Origin: Calothrix membranacea FACHB-236
Lineage (GTDB): Bacteria > Cyanobacteriota > Cyanobacteriia > Cyanobacteriales > Nostocaceae
Assembly: GCF_014696315.1 (NCBI RefSeq)
Contig: NZ_JACJPX010000024.1
Coordinates: 40,568 to 104,567 of the forward strand
DNA length: 64,000 nt
Direction of reading: 5' to 3'
Program-made: the position numbers and the translations under genes
Part shown: piece after piece, positions 26,419-38,152 of the stretch
Position numbering within the stretch: position 1 is the stretch's first letter
Layout: every line of letters starts with the position of its first letter
The notes under the pieces: model-generated
Database searches by the model: none
Told to the model about the DNA's origin: nothing
What the model saw: the letters and a program-made list of their open reading frames with translations, nothing else

Positions 26419-28389
26419 TTACGCCCCTTCCCGCAACTTATCCAACACACTGCGGTCTTCTAAAGTTGATGTATCGCCCGATACTTCTTGCCCTGCAGCC
26501 AGATTTCGTAGTAAGCGCCGCATAATCTTACCCGATCGCGTTTTTGGCAAAGCGTCAGTAAAGCGGATTTCCCCAGGACGGGCGATCGCACCAATTTCTT
26601 TGACAACGTGTTGCTTGAGTTCTTTACTCAAATCATCGCTGGCTTGGAAAGTCCCTTCGAGAGTCACAAAAGCCACAACTTCTTCACCTTTGAGTTCATC
26701 TGGCTTACCTACTACCGCAGCCTCTGCAACTGCTGGGTGGGAAACTAAGGCTGATTCTACTTCCATTGTGCCCAGGCGGTGTCCTGATACATTTAATACA
26801 TCGTCTACCCGCCCCATTACCCAGAAGTAACCATCTTCGTCTTGTCTGGCTCCATCACCAGCAAAATATGTAAACTGGCCATCTTTGGGGGGTATATGTT
26901 CCCAGTAGGTACGGCGGAAGCGTTCGGGATCGCCATAAACTGTACGCATCATTCCTGGCCAAGGGTGACGCACTGCTAAATAACCGCCTTCATTGTTGGG
27001 TACAGTGTTACCATCCAAATCTACGATATCTGCAAGAATGCCAGGGAAAGGAAGCGTTGCAGAACCCGGTTTGGTCGGAATTGCACCAGGTAGGGCTGTA
27101 ATCATAATCCCGCCAGTTTCAGTTTGCCACCAGGTATCAACAATTGGGCAGCGTTCGCCACCAATGACTTTGTGATACCACATCCAAGCTTCTGGGTTAA
27201 TTGGTTCGCCGACAGTCCCCAATAAACGTAACGAAGATAGGTTGCGTTTATTAGGATGATGTTCGCCCATTTTAATAAAGGCACGAATGGCTGTAGGTGC
27301 AGTATAAAAAATATTGACACCATACTTTTCAATTACATCCCAGAAACAGCCAGGATTAGAAGCACGGGGCGCACCTTCATACATTAGAGTTGTAGCACCG
27401 TTGGAAAGTGGGCCATAAACAATGTAGCTATGCCCCGTAATCCAACCGACATCGGCAGTACACCAATATACATCCGTATCTTTTAAATCAAAGATCCATT
27501 TGGTGGTGATGTGGGTATATAAGTTGTACCCTGCCGTGGTATGAACAACGCCCTTAGGTTTGCCAGTACTACCAGAAGTGTAGAGAATAAACAGCAAATC
27601 TTCGCTATCCATTGGTTCAGCTGGACAATCGGCTGATACACCCTTTTGTAAATCATGCCACCAATGGTCACGTCCTGGTTCCATGTGCGTTTGTTGCGCT
27701 GTACGTTGCACTACCAGCACATTTTTCACATTGGGGACAGCGTTATTGGCGATCGCCTTGTCTACTTGTTCCTTGAGGGGAACGATCGCATCTTTGCGCC
27801 AACCACCATCAGCCGTTATCACTAACTTAGCTTCCGCATCAATTAAGCGATCGCGCAAAGCCTCAGCACTGAAACCACCAAACACAACGCTGTGGGGTGC
27901 GCCAATTCTCGCACAAGCTAACATTGCGATCGCTGCCTCTGGAATCATGGGCATATAAATCCCCACGCGATCGCCTTTTTGGATTCCTAGTTGTTTGAGT
28001 ACATTAGCAAACTGGCAAACTTCTCGATGTAATTGGGCATAGGTGAGAGTCCGCGAATCTCCTGGTTCTCCTTCCCAAATCAGTGCAGCTTTATTTTTGC
28101 GCCAAGTAGTCAGGTGTCTGTCAAGACAGTTATAAGAAATATTAGTCTTACCACCAACAAACCATTTAGCAAAAGGTGGTTGCCAATCTAAGACTGTGTC
28201 CCATTTTTGGAACCAATGCAACTCATTTTCCGCCAATTCTGCCCAAAATTTTTGTGGATCGGCTTTAGCTTGATCATAAAGAATTTGATAATCTGCCAGA
28301 CTTTTGATATGAGCTTTTTGCGAAAATTCAGCAGTCGGATGAAATAAGCGGTGTTCTTGTAGGATTGATTCTATTGTCGGTTGGGACAT
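26419..28389 (-). CDS. acs: acetyl-CoA synthetase
   Basis: A 656-residue AMP-forming enzyme making acetyl-CoA from acetate. Motifs: ATP-binding [20 protein letters not shown] (about 266-285), [14 protein letters not shown] (about 418-431), and the acetylatable-lysine loop [16 protein letters not shown] near 618-633. A frame opens at 28431, but the ATG at 28387-28389 gives the standard [11 protein letters not shown]-terminus. Post-translational lysine acetylation is known for the family. Convergent with aroA. Confidence 0.95.
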   Translation of the reverse strand: MSQPTIESILQEHRLFHPTAEFSQKAHIKSLADYQILYDQAKADPQKFWAELAENELHWFQKWDTVLDWQPPFAKWFVGGKTNISYNCLDRHLTTWRKNKAALIWEGEPGDSRTLTYAQLHREVCQFANVLKQLGIQKGDRVGIYMPMIPEAAIAMLACARIGAPHSVVFGGFSAEALRDRLIDAEAKLVITADGGWRKDAIVPLKEQVDKAIANNAVPNVKNVLVVQRTAQQTHMEPGRDHWWHDLQKGVSADCPAEPMDSEDLLFILYTSGSTGKPKGVVHTTAGYNLYTHITTKWIFDLKDTDVYWCTADVGWITGHSYIVYGPLSNGATTLMYEGAPRASNPGCFWDVIEKYGVNIFYTAPTAIRAFIKMGEHHPNKRNLSSLRLLGTVGEPINPEAWMWYHKVIGGERCPIVDTWWQTETGGIMITALPGAIPTKPGSATLPFPGILADIVDLDGNTVPNNEGGYLAVRHPWPGMMRTVYGDPERFRRTYWEHIPPKDGQFTYFAGDGARQDEDGYFWVMGRVDDVLNVSGHRLGTMEVESALVSHPAVAEAAVVGKPDELKGEEVVAFVTLEGTFQASDDLSKELKQHVVKEIGAIARPGEIRFTDALPKTRSGKIMRRLLRNLAAGQEVSGDTSTLEDRSVLDKLREGA

Positions 28390-28744
28390 ATCTGTAATGA
28401 AATTGCGACTGAAAACTATTCTGTACTGCAATTACTCATAAGTATTTTGATTTTCGTTAAGAAATCGCTAAAGCGCCCTAGTAATGCATCCGAAGAATGT
28501 TGATGTTTCCAACAATTCTTAGCCATCAAGTTATTATCCGCTTGCTTCTCTACTAACAATTATTTTTTGATACAGATCTTAAACAGCATAACTCTAGGCA
28601 GTTAAGTAAAGCTTGAGTATTATAAATTACAGAGGCTTAAAAAAATTGATAACGAAAAGTGGTATATAAACAAAGCGGTAGTAGCGAAGCGAACTACCAA
28701 ACTTTATCAATAAGTTTGTTCGCGTTTGCATGTCATAGTCAACA
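28390..28744. other. intergenic region between divergent genes
   Basis: About 355 bp between acs and a short regulator-like gene. A hairpin with arms GGTAGT and ACTACC lies at 28677-28698, about 45 bp before the ATG at 28745. Otherwise AT-rich with no repeat. Confidence 0.5.
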
Positions 28745-29377
28745 ATGGCAGTGGTTTATTCTACCTGTTCTCAGGGCAGCGAAACAATCGCCGTTATGAA
28801 TAAGCCAAACCATCAAGATGATGTGATTGTCCAACATGAGCGATCGCTTACTACTCTTAGTAGGGCAATTACCAATGCCCAAGGACGATTCACTTTAATT
28901 TTAGTACGCTGCAATTACGCAGGTTTGCAAGAACAGATATTAGCAGAGTTAAGACAGCGTTCTGGGTTAGAAATTTTAGCAATTAACTTGCGAAATTCAT
29001 CTCATAGTCTCTATTCCACCATGACAACTACAATCAGTTTTCCACAGCCTAATGCTGTTATTGTCTTTGGGATAGAATCACTTCAGAATGTAGATGATTT
29101 TTTAGTTTCTCTGAATCGCTTGCGGGATGATTTTTTACACAATTTTCCCTTTCCTTTAGTATTGTGGATTAACGATTTAGTGCAGCAAAAACTCATGAAG
29201 CTGGCACCTGATTTTTATAGCTATGCACCTGTACCAATTCGGTTTGCGATCGCTACTGAAGAATTATTTCCCTTTCTCCCACAAGAAGCCGAGGAAATAT
29301 TCAGACAAATCACATATCAATTATGTATGAATATGTGTCAAACTATGCCACTGAATTGGCAAACAATGGAAGATTAA
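28745..29377 (+). CDS. short protein resembling the N-terminus of cyanobacterial ATP-binding/TPR regulators
   Basis: A 210-residue protein. The middle NFPFPLVLWINDLVQQKLMK (about 131-150), followed by LAPDFYSYAPVPIRF, resembles the N-terminal module I associate with large NB-ARC/TPR-like proteins in this group (VLWVND, LAPDF...). No Walker A or TPR region follows, so it is either a stand-alone module or a truncated paralogue. There is no signal peptide. The family assignment rests on memory of motif style and is uncertain. Confidence 0.6.
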   Translation: MAVVYSTCSQGSETIAVMNKPNHQDDVIVQHERSLTTLSRAITNAQGRFTLILVRCNYAGLQEQILAELRQRSGLEILAINLRNSSHSLYSTMTTTISFPQPNAVIVFGIESLQNVDDFLVSLNRLRDDFLHNFPFPLVLWINDLVQQKLMKLAPDFYSYAPVPIRFAIATEELFPFLPQEAEEIFRQITYQLCMNMCQTMPLNWQTMED

Positions 29378-29610
29378 TCATAAAATTTATTGTTAATAAT
29401 AGCATTGACTGGTGAACTTGCTAATTTTTAATCATATTAATAACGTGCTGAAAAAATTTGTTCAGCCGTTAGATTTAAATCTGTAAATGTTAGTGAATTT
29501 AAAATTTCATTATTTCTAAATTGTTTACCACGAATGGACATTTTGATTTTATGGCAGAGCGATCGCTCTTTCTAAAAACTCTAATAGCATGGTTCGGCAG
29601 ACTTTGTTTT

Positions 29611-29646
29611 GATAGCCCCAGGCTTCTGGTCTGAGGGCTTTTTTAT
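29611..29646 (+). terminator. possible intrinsic terminator
   Basis: AGCCC and GGGCT arms around a CAGGCTTCTGGTCTGA loop are followed by six T on the plus strand, about 235 bp past the regulator-like gene. It also abuts the stop of the antitoxin gene on the other strand. Confidence 0.5.
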
Positions 29647-29649
29647 GTA

Positions 29650-30148
<499 letters not shown>

Positions 30149-30208
30149 TTAAAAATATAAAACAAGGTAAGTTCTTATAGATAGCTCTAGGTTGAAATTT
30201 TGCGGACT

Positions 30209-30484
30209 TCAAAAATCTTCATCATCAACAAAAAATTCAGCATCCTCATCTAATCGAGAATTACCGCGCCCATCAGCTAATCCCCACAAAGGTTGCAGCA
30301 AAGCTATGCCAACTAAGCCAAGACAAACGCAAAAAGCCAGCACCAAACCAACTGGTATTTGAATTGATCGGAAACTCAAAAACTTTAAAGATACTAATGT
30401 AGCGTTTTGCACTGAGAGAATAGCGATCGCCATTACCCACACAGCTATAACTACAGATATCAGCAAATTAGCAATACTTTTCAT
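30209..30484 (-). CDS. LapA-like (DUF1049) small membrane protein
   Basis: A 91-residue protein with two transmembrane helices (about 4-25 and 43-65) joined by QNATLVSLKFLSFRSIQIPV, the pattern of LapA/YciS domains. The C-terminus is very acidic (RLDEDAEFFVDDEDF). In E. coli LapA works in LPS assembly; whether the role is the same here is unknown. I chose the ATG at 30484 rather than an upstream frame start because it begins directly with the first helix. Confidence 0.8.
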   Translation of the reverse strand: MKSIANLLISVVIAVWVMAIAILSVQNATLVSLKFLSFRSIQIPVGLVLAFCVCLGLVGIALLQPLWGLADGRGNSRLDEDAEFFVDDEDF

Positions 30485-30569
30485 AACAAATTCAATAAAA
30501 CCAAAACTAAACGCAGAAGAACACAGATAATTATCAGCGTTCATCTGCGTTTATCGGCGGTTAAAACTC

Positions 30570-31997
30570 TTATTCTAGTTTAGCGATCGCACTTTCCATT
30601 TCTTGGGCGATTTGGGTAAGTTTTTCTGGTGAGTTAGTTTCTAAATAAACGCGCACCAGAGGTTCTGTACCCGAGGGACGCAGCAATATCCAGCTACCTT
30701 CTTCTAAATACAGCTTAATTCCGTCTTTACGACCCACTTCTTTAACTTTAATTCCCGCTACCTCTTTAGGGGGATTTTTGGTAAAGGAGTCGATGACAGC
30801 AGTTTTGTGCGCTTCGGTAAGGTGCAAGTCCAGACGATTATTGTACAGCGGGCCATCAGCTTCGGCGATCGCTTCTTTAACTAACTGACTCAGAGGTTTA
30901 CCTTCGTAGGCGATCGCTTCTGCTACTAGCATATCGGCTAAAACGCCATCTTTTTCGGGAATATGACCGATTATGCTTAAACCGCCCGATTCTTCACCAC
31001 CAATTAATACGGTGGTTTCCCGCATTTTTGCACCAATGTATTTAAAGCCTACGGCAGTTTCATAAATTGGCAGCCCGTATTTAGCTGCGAAATTATCTAA
31101 CAAGTGAGTTGTGGCTACAGTACGGACAATAGCGCCGCTTTTACCTTTATTTTTAATTAAATGACGTGCTAAAACTAGCAGCACAGTGTTGGGGGTGAGG
31201 ACATTACCTTGTTCATCAACAATCCCAAAGCGATCGCTATCACCATCGGTTGCTAAACCCAAATCGGCTTGATCGGCGCGTACTGCTTCGATCAATTCAA
31301 CTAATTGTTCTCCCTTGGGTTCTGGCATTCCACCGCCAAACAATACATCACGCCAAGTGTGGAAACTTTCTAATTGCACCCCACATTGTTGCAAAACTTC
31401 ATCTAAATAGCCACGAGAGGTAGAATACAAAGCATCGTATTTTACCTTTAACTGGGCACTTTTGATTTTTTCTACATCAATTAAGGTGTAGATAAATTGC
31501 AGATAATCTGGTTTCGGATCGAAAATAGAAATAGAACCCGATGGATTACTACTAGCCGGTGCATCTGATGCACTTTCTATATTTGCCACAATAGTATCAG
31601 TAATCTCTGGTGTGGCAGGGCCAGCATAATCTGGGATATATTTTATCCCACAGTATGGCGCAGGATTATGGCTAGCAGTAAACATCAACGCCCCCGCCGA
31701 ATTTAGGTGACGGGCGTTGTAGGCAATTACTGGTGTTGGGCAATCCCGATTTGTTACTTTTACCGTCCAACCCAAGTCAGCTAAGACTTGGGCGGCTGTC
31801 TGGGCAAACTGGTCAGCTAAAAATCGAGTATCGTAGGCAACAAGAACTGGTCTGTCTTTGCTATAGGCCGTTTCTAAGTAGCTAGCGATTGCCCTTGTTA
31901 CTTTTCTCACATTGGGAAAAGTAAAGTCATCGGCAATAATTCCTCGCCAACCATCGGTACCAAATTGAATTTTGCTGGATTTGCTACTAGCGCTCAT
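30570..31997 (-). CDS. phosphoglucomutase/phosphomannomutase-family phosphohexomutase
   Basis: A 475-residue enzyme of the alpha-D-phosphohexomutase superfamily. Four landmark loops are visible: FGTDGWRGI (about 12-20), phosphoserine loop FTASHNPAPYCG (about 107-118), metal-binding DGDSDRFG (about 236-243), and sugar-binding GGEESGG (about 326-332). The C-terminal LRPSGTEPLVRVYLE binds phosphate. Substrate (glucose-, mannose- or glucosamine-phosphate) cannot be fixed by eye. I chose the ATG at 31997 (MSASSKSSKI) over the upstream frame. Confidence 0.88.
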   Translation of the reverse strand: MSASSKSSKIQFGTDGWRGIIADDFTFPNVRKVTRAIASYLETAYSKDRPVLVAYDTRFLADQFAQTAAQVLADLGWTVKVTNRDCPTPVIAYNARHLNSAGALMFTASHNPAPYCGIKYIPDYAGPATPEITDTIVANIESASDAPASSNPSGSISIFDPKPDYLQFIYTLIDVEKIKSAQLKVKYDALYSTSRGYLDEVLQQCGVQLESFHTWRDVLFGGGMPEPKGEQLVELIEAVRADQADLGLATDGDSDRFGIVDEQGNVLTPNTVLLVLARHLIKNKGKSGAIVRTVATTHLLDNFAAKYGLPIYETAVGFKYIGAKMRETTVLIGGEESGGLSIIGHIPEKDGVLADMLVAEAIAYEGKPLSQLVKEAIAEADGPLYNNRLDLHLTEAHKTAVIDSFTKNPPKEVAGIKVKEVGRKDGIKLYLEEGSWILLRPSGTEPLVRVYLETNSPEKLTQIAQEMESAIAKLE

Positions 31998-32103
31998 TTT
32001 TGCCACTGTCTCCCTTCCAACTTCTTTACTATAGGAAGCTTCCCGCAAAGCGTGCGTAGTCCGCAAGTATCCCCACCGTTATTTTTCTCACTGCTTGTTA
32101 GCA

Positions 32104-32958
32104 ATGTCAATCCCCGATCGCCCTTTTGCCAGTTACCACCTTTGGTCTTTAGTTGCCCCAGCTACCGGGCAAGAACGCTGGCATTGCCAGATGAGACGGG
32201 GGTTTGTCAAAGCACGTCAGCATGAACCGAAAGTCAAAGCACTGTTAGCTACGGCGACTCCACCCCAAAAGATAGGCATACTAGCCCAAAAAGGCGTTTA
32301 TGAATTTCATCATCATCGACATTTGTTAAGCCAAACAGATGGTGTAGAAAAAGTTGCTCAGTTACTGCAATTAAGCCACTCCTCTGAAGAAGTTCAACAG
32401 CGAGTGCTGCAAATTTTGAAAAAATATCACAATGCGCCGTTGCTGTTGAATAAACACATCATCCAATTAACGCCCGGTGACGAAGGCTTTCCCAAACCTA
32501 TTTTAATTGACCAGGATGATTACTGCTTCCGGTTATACGCAGCGATGGACTGTGTGTTTATTGACAGCGATCGCACTTTACATATTTTAGATTTTAAAAC
32601 TGGCAAAGCTGCTTTTGACCAGCGACAAGCATTAGTTTATCTCCTTGCTGCCCGTTATCTTTACCCTGAACAGGAAGCTGTTGCATCATTTTATAATTTA
32701 GAGCTTTGTAAAAAATCTGACTTAATTCACATCACTCATCAAGAATTACTATCCTTAGAATTTGAATTGGCACATATTGCCCAAAAGCATCAGCAAGATT
32801 TACAGAAATATCACCAAGAAACCAAAGATTTTAGCAAAATATTCCCCCCTAATCCCGGTTCTCACTGTCGCTATTGTCCATTTCGTTCTATTTGTGATTT
32901 TGCCGATCAGCCCCGGCCACATTCCCATCCAATGCCTAGTTTAAGGGTGAATGGGTGA
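32104..32958 (+). CDS. PD-(D/E)XK nuclease with Fe-S-type cysteines (RecB/Cas4-like)
   Basis: A 284-residue protein. The AMDCVFIDSDRTLHILDFKT stretch (about 158-177) carries the Asp and D-x-K active-site elements of PD-(D/E)XK nucleases, and QALVYLLAARYL follows as in RecB/Cas4. The C-terminal CRYCPFRSICDF (about 258-269) is the three-cysteine part of a Cas4/AddB-type iron-sulfur cluster; the fourth cysteine may be near residue 24 (HCQMRRG). It is not next to any CRISPR array. It is convergent with the transglutaminase gene. Confidence 0.85.
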   Translation: MSIPDRPFASYHLWSLVAPATGQERWHCQMRRGFVKARQHEPKVKALLATATPPQKIGILAQKGVYEFHHHRHLLSQTDGVEKVAQLLQLSHSSEEVQQRVLQILKKYHNAPLLLNKHIIQLTPGDEGFPKPILIDQDDYCFRLYAAMDCVFIDSDRTLHILDFKTGKAAFDQRQALVYLLAARYLYPEQEAVASFYNLELCKKSDLIHITHQELLSLEFELAHIAQKHQQDLQKYHQETKDFSKIFPPNPGSHCRYCPFRSICDFADQPRPHSHPMPSLRVNG

Positions 32959-32975
32959 ATTGGGGGATAGATTAC

Positions 32976-32995
32976 AGACGCGATGAATCGCGTCT
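32976..32995. terminator. near-identical palindrome between convergent genes
   Basis: AGACGCGATGAATCGCGTCT, the sister of 26381-26400. It lies 18 bp past the nuclease stop and 10 bp before the stop of the transglutaminase gene. Confidence 0.55.
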
Positions 32996-33004
32996 CTACA
33001 ATGT

Positions 33005-34690
33005 TTAGAAAGGTGGTAATTCTTTAAGAATTGTAAACCTAATATGATTGATTGCCAGGTCGCCAAGGGGGATCTCTTCTTTGGTGAGACGCACACCTTG
33101 ACTGCTGATGGTTTCAAAAGAAACACCCTTGCCGATTTCGATGTGATACCAGCATAAGCCCATGAAAAAGCGTGTGGGATAAGGGCCGGCGTTACCAACA
33201 TCATCAGGGTTAGATTCCATTGGCAACCAACCAAAATTGGGAACGTAGAACTCTAACCACACATGGTTAAAGTCTGGTTGCAGGGGTATACCTTGCAATT
33301 CTCCATTTGGCGGGCATTTGTATCTACCGACTGTGCGGCAGGGAATGCCGTTCAATCGACACAAAGCCAGCAATACACCTACATATTCGCCACAGGAACC
33401 TACACCCCGTTCTAAAACCACGTCTGGTGTATCGATATATGGTTTAATACCATACGACAGTTCATCGTAAACATAATTACGGATACTGTACATTTTCCGC
33501 AGTAGATTAGTTTCCGAACCCACTGCATCGCGTGCAGCCCGGCGGACAATGCTGGTCTCCATTGCTAACTCATCATCATCTACCAGATAGCGGCTAGCAA
33601 ATTCTGGGTCAACTGGGGGAATATCTTCCACATCTTTGGGTGTAATGCGATACTTAATACCGCGCACTTCTAAAGTAGCTTTCCAGCCAAAGATATGGCG
33701 TTCCCCAGGAGTAAGGGTATCAAATTTAAATACTGCTACCCGTTGCCCATCAATGACTTCTTCTGTAAAAGGTAGCCCAATGGGTTCAACGTGTTTAACT
33801 TTTTGGCGTTCGGTTTCTGATGGTAAAGCAATCCGCCACTCTAAGTCTGTGAGATATACCTCTTCTAAGGGAGCAATTTCCTCAGCATAGGACATTTCAA
33901 TCAGGTAGCCATTAGAGAGGGCGTAGCGTTTCTCTGGTTCGTAATGATAATACAGGGGATGAATAAAAGTGCGATCGCGGTATGTTAGTTCATGATTGGG
34001 ATCGGCATTAGGATTATCCCGGATATAAGGCTCCTCTGAGGCATAGGCGACATAAAGACTTTCTTTGCCTGTTTCTCCATCTTTATGTACTGCGATGCCT
34101 GTAGGAGAGTCAAAGGGTGTGAGTACACTAAATTGAATTTCTCCCGTTGCCCGATCCATAGAATAGACTGTTTGCTCTGTGCGATCGCTCACCCATAGAG
34201 TATCTTGACTGACTGTTAAATTTTCTCGTCCTACACCTGGGGCATAAAATCTGGTGATTTCTTTGCGGCTATCGGATTCATAAATTAAGATATAGCCTAG
34301 CTTTTGGCAGCTGATATAGACTGTAGATTCCCAAACAGCAATACCCTCAGCCGCATAAGGCAATGTCACAAAATGCTCTAGTCCTAAAGCATTGAATTGG
34401 CAGCGATAAACAGTATTACCACGGGTTACCCACAGGGTATCTTCCCAAACTGCTATACCTGTGACATCGGTAAATTCCTTAACTTGATGCGGATTCAGTA
34501 TTTTACTGTTATCAGATATTGGGTCAATCTCTAGCAGATGCCCTTTAACAGTATCAATGGCAATAAGTCTATCTTGAATAAAAGCAATACCACCCAAGGC
34601 GGCAGCAGTTAACGGTCGAATTGTTCTTTGACCAAACATCTGACTAACGGTCATACTGGGGAGTGCAAAACTCATATTAAGCATATTCAT
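33005..34690 (-). CDS. transglutaminase-domain protein with N-terminal propeller-like repeats
   Basis: A 561-residue protein. The N-terminal ~270 residues contain repeated strands like DTLWVSDRTEQTVYSMD and TAVWEDTLWVTRG, suggesting a beta-propeller. The C-terminal ~180 residues form a transglutaminase domain with the catalytic triad elements RGVGSCGEYVGVLLALCR (Cys), FNHVWLEFYVP (His) and PMESNPDD (Asp). No signal peptide is clear. Such proteins may act as cysteine proteases or cross-linkers. The start may be M1 at 34690 or a nearby ATG. Confidence 0.82.
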   Translation of the reverse strand: MNMLNMSFALPSMTVSQMFGQRTIRPLTAAALGGIAFIQDRLIAIDTVKGHLLEIDPISDNSKILNPHQVKEFTDVTGIAVWEDTLWVTRGNTVYRCQFNALGLEHFVTLPYAAEGIAVWESTVYISCQKLGYILIYESDSRKEITRFYAPGVGRENLTVSQDTLWVSDRTEQTVYSMDRATGEIQFSVLTPFDSPTGIAVHKDGETGKESLYVAYASEEPYIRDNPNADPNHELTYRDRTFIHPLYYHYEPEKRYALSNGYLIEMSYAEEIAPLEEVYLTDLEWRIALPSETERQKVKHVEPIGLPFTEEVIDGQRVAVFKFDTLTPGERHIFGWKATLEVRGIKYRITPKDVEDIPPVDPEFASRYLVDDDELAMETSIVRRAARDAVGSETNLLRKMYSIRNYVYDELSYGIKPYIDTPDVVLERGVGSCGEYVGVLLALCRLNGIPCRTVGRYKCPPNGELQGIPLQPDFNHVWLEFYVPNFGWLPMESNPDDVGNAGPYPTRFFMGLCWYHIEIGKGVSFETISSQGVRLTKEEIPLGDLAINHIRFTILKELPPF

Positions 34691-35143
34691 TTAACCGTTT
34701 AGCACGCCTAGAATAAATTGTGGTACATCCCATGTGACCAAGTTTCAGACTGGTGCTGCTTATAATTATCAGTGCAATGTGTTCCAAAAATCTCTTCCGT
34801 AGGAAATAACACATAAAAAAAGGATAAAGGGTAAAGGATGAAATTTGGAATCTAAATTGACGATACAAACCGCCAAAATTTATTTACGATGCAAAATTAA
34901 AACCAATTATCCTAACTTTTGGCTGCTGTGCAACCTGCATGGTGACTTAAGTTTATACTTAACCCTTCATCCTTCTCCTGCAAAGACGCTACGCGAACAA
35001 CCTTCAGATGACAAATGTCAGGAATCACATCTAAACTGAACTGATACAAACTGGCGAGAGCCTTTATGTAACTTTAGTGGATGGTTTTCTGACCATCACT
35101 AAATTATGATCGAATTTTGTAACCTTTTCCTGTAACTTAAGTG
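34691..35143. other. intergenic region between divergent genes
   Basis: About 450 bp between the transglutaminase and Ca-ATPase genes. It includes CAAAGACGCTACGCGAA-type dispersed sequence near 34980. Several short frames occur (for example one at 34845-35039) but have no ribosome-binding site or recognisable product. Promoters for both neighbours probably lie here. Confidence 0.5.
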
Positions 35144-38002
35144 ATGTCTGCTAATTCTCTGCCTGAAAGTGCCGCCGTTTGGCATAGTTTAGAAGTTGAA
35201 AAAGCGCTCGAACTGCTTGATAGTAATGCAGACAGTGGCTTGACACCCCAAGAAGTGGAACAACGGTTGCACAAATATGGCCCCAATGAACTAGAGGAAC
35301 ATGGTGGCCGTAGCGCTTGGGAGATTCTGCTAGATCAGTTCAAGAACATTATGTTGTTGATGCTGATTGCTGTAGCTATCATCTCTGGGGTTTTAGACCT
35401 CGTGGCTTGGCAAGGAGGTAACCTCAAACCTGGGGAAGTACCCTTTAAAGATACGATCGCGATTATGGCGATTGTCATCCTCAATGGTATCCTCGGCTAT
35501 GTGCAAGAAAGCCGTGCTGAAAAAGCCCTCGCAGCCTTGAAAAAACTCTCCTCTCCCTTAGTGCGAGTCATCCGCGATCGCAAACTTTTGGATGTCGCCG
35601 CTAAGGAAATCGTTCCTGGGGATGTGATGCTGCTGGAAGCTGGGGTACAGATAGCCGCAGATGGGCGCTTGATTGAACAATCTAATTTACAAGTGCGGGA
35701 ATCGGCGCTCACGGGTGAAGCAGAAGCTGTTAATAAACAAGCCACATTACAATTACCTGAAGACACAGGATTAGGCGATCGCATTAATGTTGTCTATCAA
35801 GGCACAGAAGTTGTCCAAGGACGGGGCAAAGTTCTAGTTACTAGCACTGGGATGAAAACAGAGTTAGGCAAAATTGCGACTTTGTTACAGTCGGTGGAAA
35901 GCGAACCAACGCCTTTGCAACAGCGGATGACACAACTAGGTAATGTCCTAGTTAGCGGTTCTTTAATTCTGGTGGCAATTGTTGTTATTGGCGGTATTAT
36001 CCAGGCCAGAGGTTTTAGCAACTTACAAGAACTATTAGAAGTTTCCTTGAGTATGGCAGTGGCTGTGGTTCCTGAAGGTTTACCCGCCGTGATCACTGTC
36101 ACCTTGGCATTGGGAACCCAGCGAATGGTCAAACAAAATGCCTTAATTCGCAAACTCCCTGCGGTAGAAACCTTGGGTTCAGTCACCACTATTTGTTCTG
36201 ATAAAACAGGCACCCTGACTCAGAACAAAATGGTCGTGCAATCAGTTTATACAAATAATGCTATTTTCCGGGTTACAGGGCAAGGTTATGCACCCACAGG
36301 GGATTTTCAATTCAACGGACAAACAATTGCTGTAGATGAATATCCCGAAATCTCTGCCTTGCTAGTAGCTTGTGCTGTTTGTAATGATTCAGTGCTGCAA
36401 AAAGAACAAGGCGAATGGGCAATTTTGGGCGACCCCACCGAAGGGGCATTAATGACCCTCGCAGGGAAAGCTGGTATTGAAAAAGATCAATGGGAAAGTA
36501 AATTGCCAAGGGTAGGAGAATTTCCCTTTTCCTCAGAACGGAAGCGGATGAGTGTAATTACTCGGGTTGAGGCAGTTGCCACAGGAGATGCTTCCGGCAC
36601 AGGAATTGATCCAGCGATCGCAGGTTTTCTGCAATCCGAAAATTATTTAATGTTTACCAAAGGTTCCCCAGAGTTAATTTTGGCGCGTTGCAGTCAAATT
36701 TATCTGGGTAGAAATTCAGCTCCCTTAACAGAAGAACAACGCCAAAAAGTTCTAACAGAAAATGACCAAATGGCGAGTAAGGGGTTGCGAGTACTAGGTT
36801 TCGCTTACAAACCTTGGGCAGCAATCCCCCCAGAAGGTTCAGATGAAGCCTCTGAAAAAGATTTGGTGTGGCTGGGACTAGTGGGGATGCTAGATGCACC
36901 ACGCCCAGAAGTCAGAGCTGCAGTGGAAGAATGTCGCCAAGCTGGGATTCGTCCAGTGATGATTACAGGTGACCACCAATTAACAGCCAAAGCGATCGCG
37001 GCTGATTTAGGCATAGCAGAAGAAGGTTCTCGTGTGCTTACAGGGCAAGAATTACAGCGCATGAGTGATGAGGAACTGGAGCAAAATGTAGATTTAGTCA
37101 GCATTTATGCGCGGGTTTCCCCAGAACACAAATTGCGAATTGTCAAAGCTCTGCAACGCCGTGGTAGATTTGTGGCGATGACTGGTGATGGTGTTAATGA
37201 TGCTCCAGCCTTGAAGCAAGCCGATATTGGGATTGCGATGGGTATTACTGGTACAGATGTGAGTAAAGAAGCTAGCGACATGGTGCTGCTAGATGACAAC
37301 TTTGCCACCATCGTTTCCGCTACTAAGGAAGGTAGAGTAGTTTACACCAACATCCGCCGCTTTATTAAATACATTCTGGGCAGTAACATCGGTGAAGTAC
37401 TGACAATTGCGGCTGCACCTTTAATCGGTTTGGGCGGTGTTCCTCTAACACCTTTACAAATTCTGTGGATGAACTTGGTAACAGACGGTTTACCAGCCCT
37501 AGCATTAGCTGTGGAACCCCCAGAACCAGATGTGATGAAACGTCCACCCTTCAGCCCCCGCGAAAGTATCTTTGCTAGGGGATTGGGTTCTTACATGGTT
37601 CGTATTGGGATTGTCTTTGCGATTATTTCTATTGCTTTAATGGCTTGGGCTTACAACCATACCCATGCAGCAGGTTATCAAGGCAATCCTGAAGCTTGGA
37701 AAACAATGGTATTCACTACCTTGTGTATTGCCCAAATGGGTCATGCCATAGCTATTCGCTCAAATAACCAACTCACTATAGAGATGAATCCCCTCTCCAA
37801 TAAATTTGTGTTGGGTGCTGTGGTGGTTACCACAATTTTGCAACTCATGCTAGTTTACGTTCCACCCCTGCGAGCCTTCTTTGGTACTCACTATATCAAT
37901 GGTACAGAATTAGCTATTTGTATTGGTTTTAGTGCCTTAATGTTTGTCTGGGTGGAATTGGAGAAGCTATTCTTCCGATTCATGGGCAAAAAGACCGTGT
38001 AA
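35144..38002 (+). CDS. P-type calcium-transporting ATPase (P2A)
   Basis: A 952-residue membrane ATPase. The phosphorylation motif [13 protein letters not shown] has Asp353. Other landmarks are the membrane PEGLP in [20 protein letters not shown], the TGES-like [10 protein letters not shown] (actuator), the [20 protein letters not shown] hinge and [19 protein letters not shown]. This set fits the SERCA-like PacL group that exports Ca2+. It starts at ATG 35144; a GTG is three bases earlier. A repeat tract separates it from recF. It has about ten transmembrane helices. Confidence 0.92.
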   Translation: MSANSLPESAAVWHSLEVEKALELLDSNADSGLTPQEVEQRLHKYGPNELEEHGGRSAWEILLDQFKNIMLLMLIAVAIISGVLDLVAWQGGNLKPGEVPFKDTIAIMAIVILNGILGYVQESRAEKALAALKKLSSPLVRVIRDRKLLDVAAKEIVPGDVMLLEAGVQIAADGRLIEQSNLQVRESALTGEAEAVNKQATLQLPEDTGLGDRINVVYQGTEVVQGRGKVLVTSTGMKTELGKIATLLQSVESEPTPLQQRMTQLGNVLVSGSLILVAIVVIGGIIQARGFSNLQELLEVSLSMAVAVVPEGLPAVITVTLALGTQRMVKQNALIRKLPAVETLGSVTTICSDKTGTLTQNKMVVQSVYTNNAIFRVTGQGYAPTGDFQFNGQTIAVDEYPEISALLVACAVCNDSVLQKEQGEWAILGDPTEGALMTLAGKAGIEKDQWESKLPRVGEFPFSSERKRMSVITRVEAVATGDASGTGIDPAIAGFLQSENYLMFTKGSPELILARCSQIYLGRNSAPLTEEQRQKVLTENDQMASKGLRVLGFAYKPWAAIPPEGSDEASEKDLVWLGLVGMLDAPRPEVRAAVEECRQAGIRPVMITGDHQLTAKAIAADLGIAEEGSRVLTGQELQRMSDEELEQNVDLVSIYARVSPEHKLRIVKALQRRGRFVAMTGDGVNDAPALKQADIGIAMGITGTDVSKEASDMVLLDDNFATIVSATKEGRVVYTNIRRFIKYILGSNIGEVLTIAAAPLIGLGGVPLTPLQILWMNLVTDGLPALALAVEPPEPDVMKRPPFSPRESIFARGLGSYMVRIGIVFAIISIALMAWAYNHTHAAGYQGNPEAWKTMVFTTLCIAQMGHAIAIRSNNQLTIEMNPLSNKFVLGAVVVTTILQLMLVYVPPLRAFFGTHYINGTELAICIGFSALMFVWVELEKLFFRFMGKKTV

Positions 38003-38009
38003 TTAGGGA

Positions 38010-38070
38010 TGAGGAAGATGAGGGGGATGAGGAAGATGAGGAAGATGAGGGGGATGAGGAGGCAATGAGA
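38010..38070. repeat. purine-rich short tandem repeat
   Basis: Tandem GATGAGG/GATGAGGAA-type units directly after the Ca-ATPase stop. The same unit type occurs inside mobA on the other side of the window. Confidence 0.75.
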
Positions 38071-38152
38071 AGGAAGATAAAATACTCCCTCATCCCCCCT
38101 GCTCCCCCTACTCCCTCATCAGCCCACACCCCTGCTATCTCATCTCTCCACT

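Noticed and set aside
32104..32958. Cas4 of a CRISPR adaptation module
   Set aside because: Nuclease motifs and cysteines fit the wider RecB/Cas4 group, but no cas1/cas2 or repeat array is present.
34845..35039. Small gene between transglutaminase and Ca-ATPase
   Set aside because: No ribosome-binding site, no recognisable domain, and the sequence contains dispersed intergenic repeat words.
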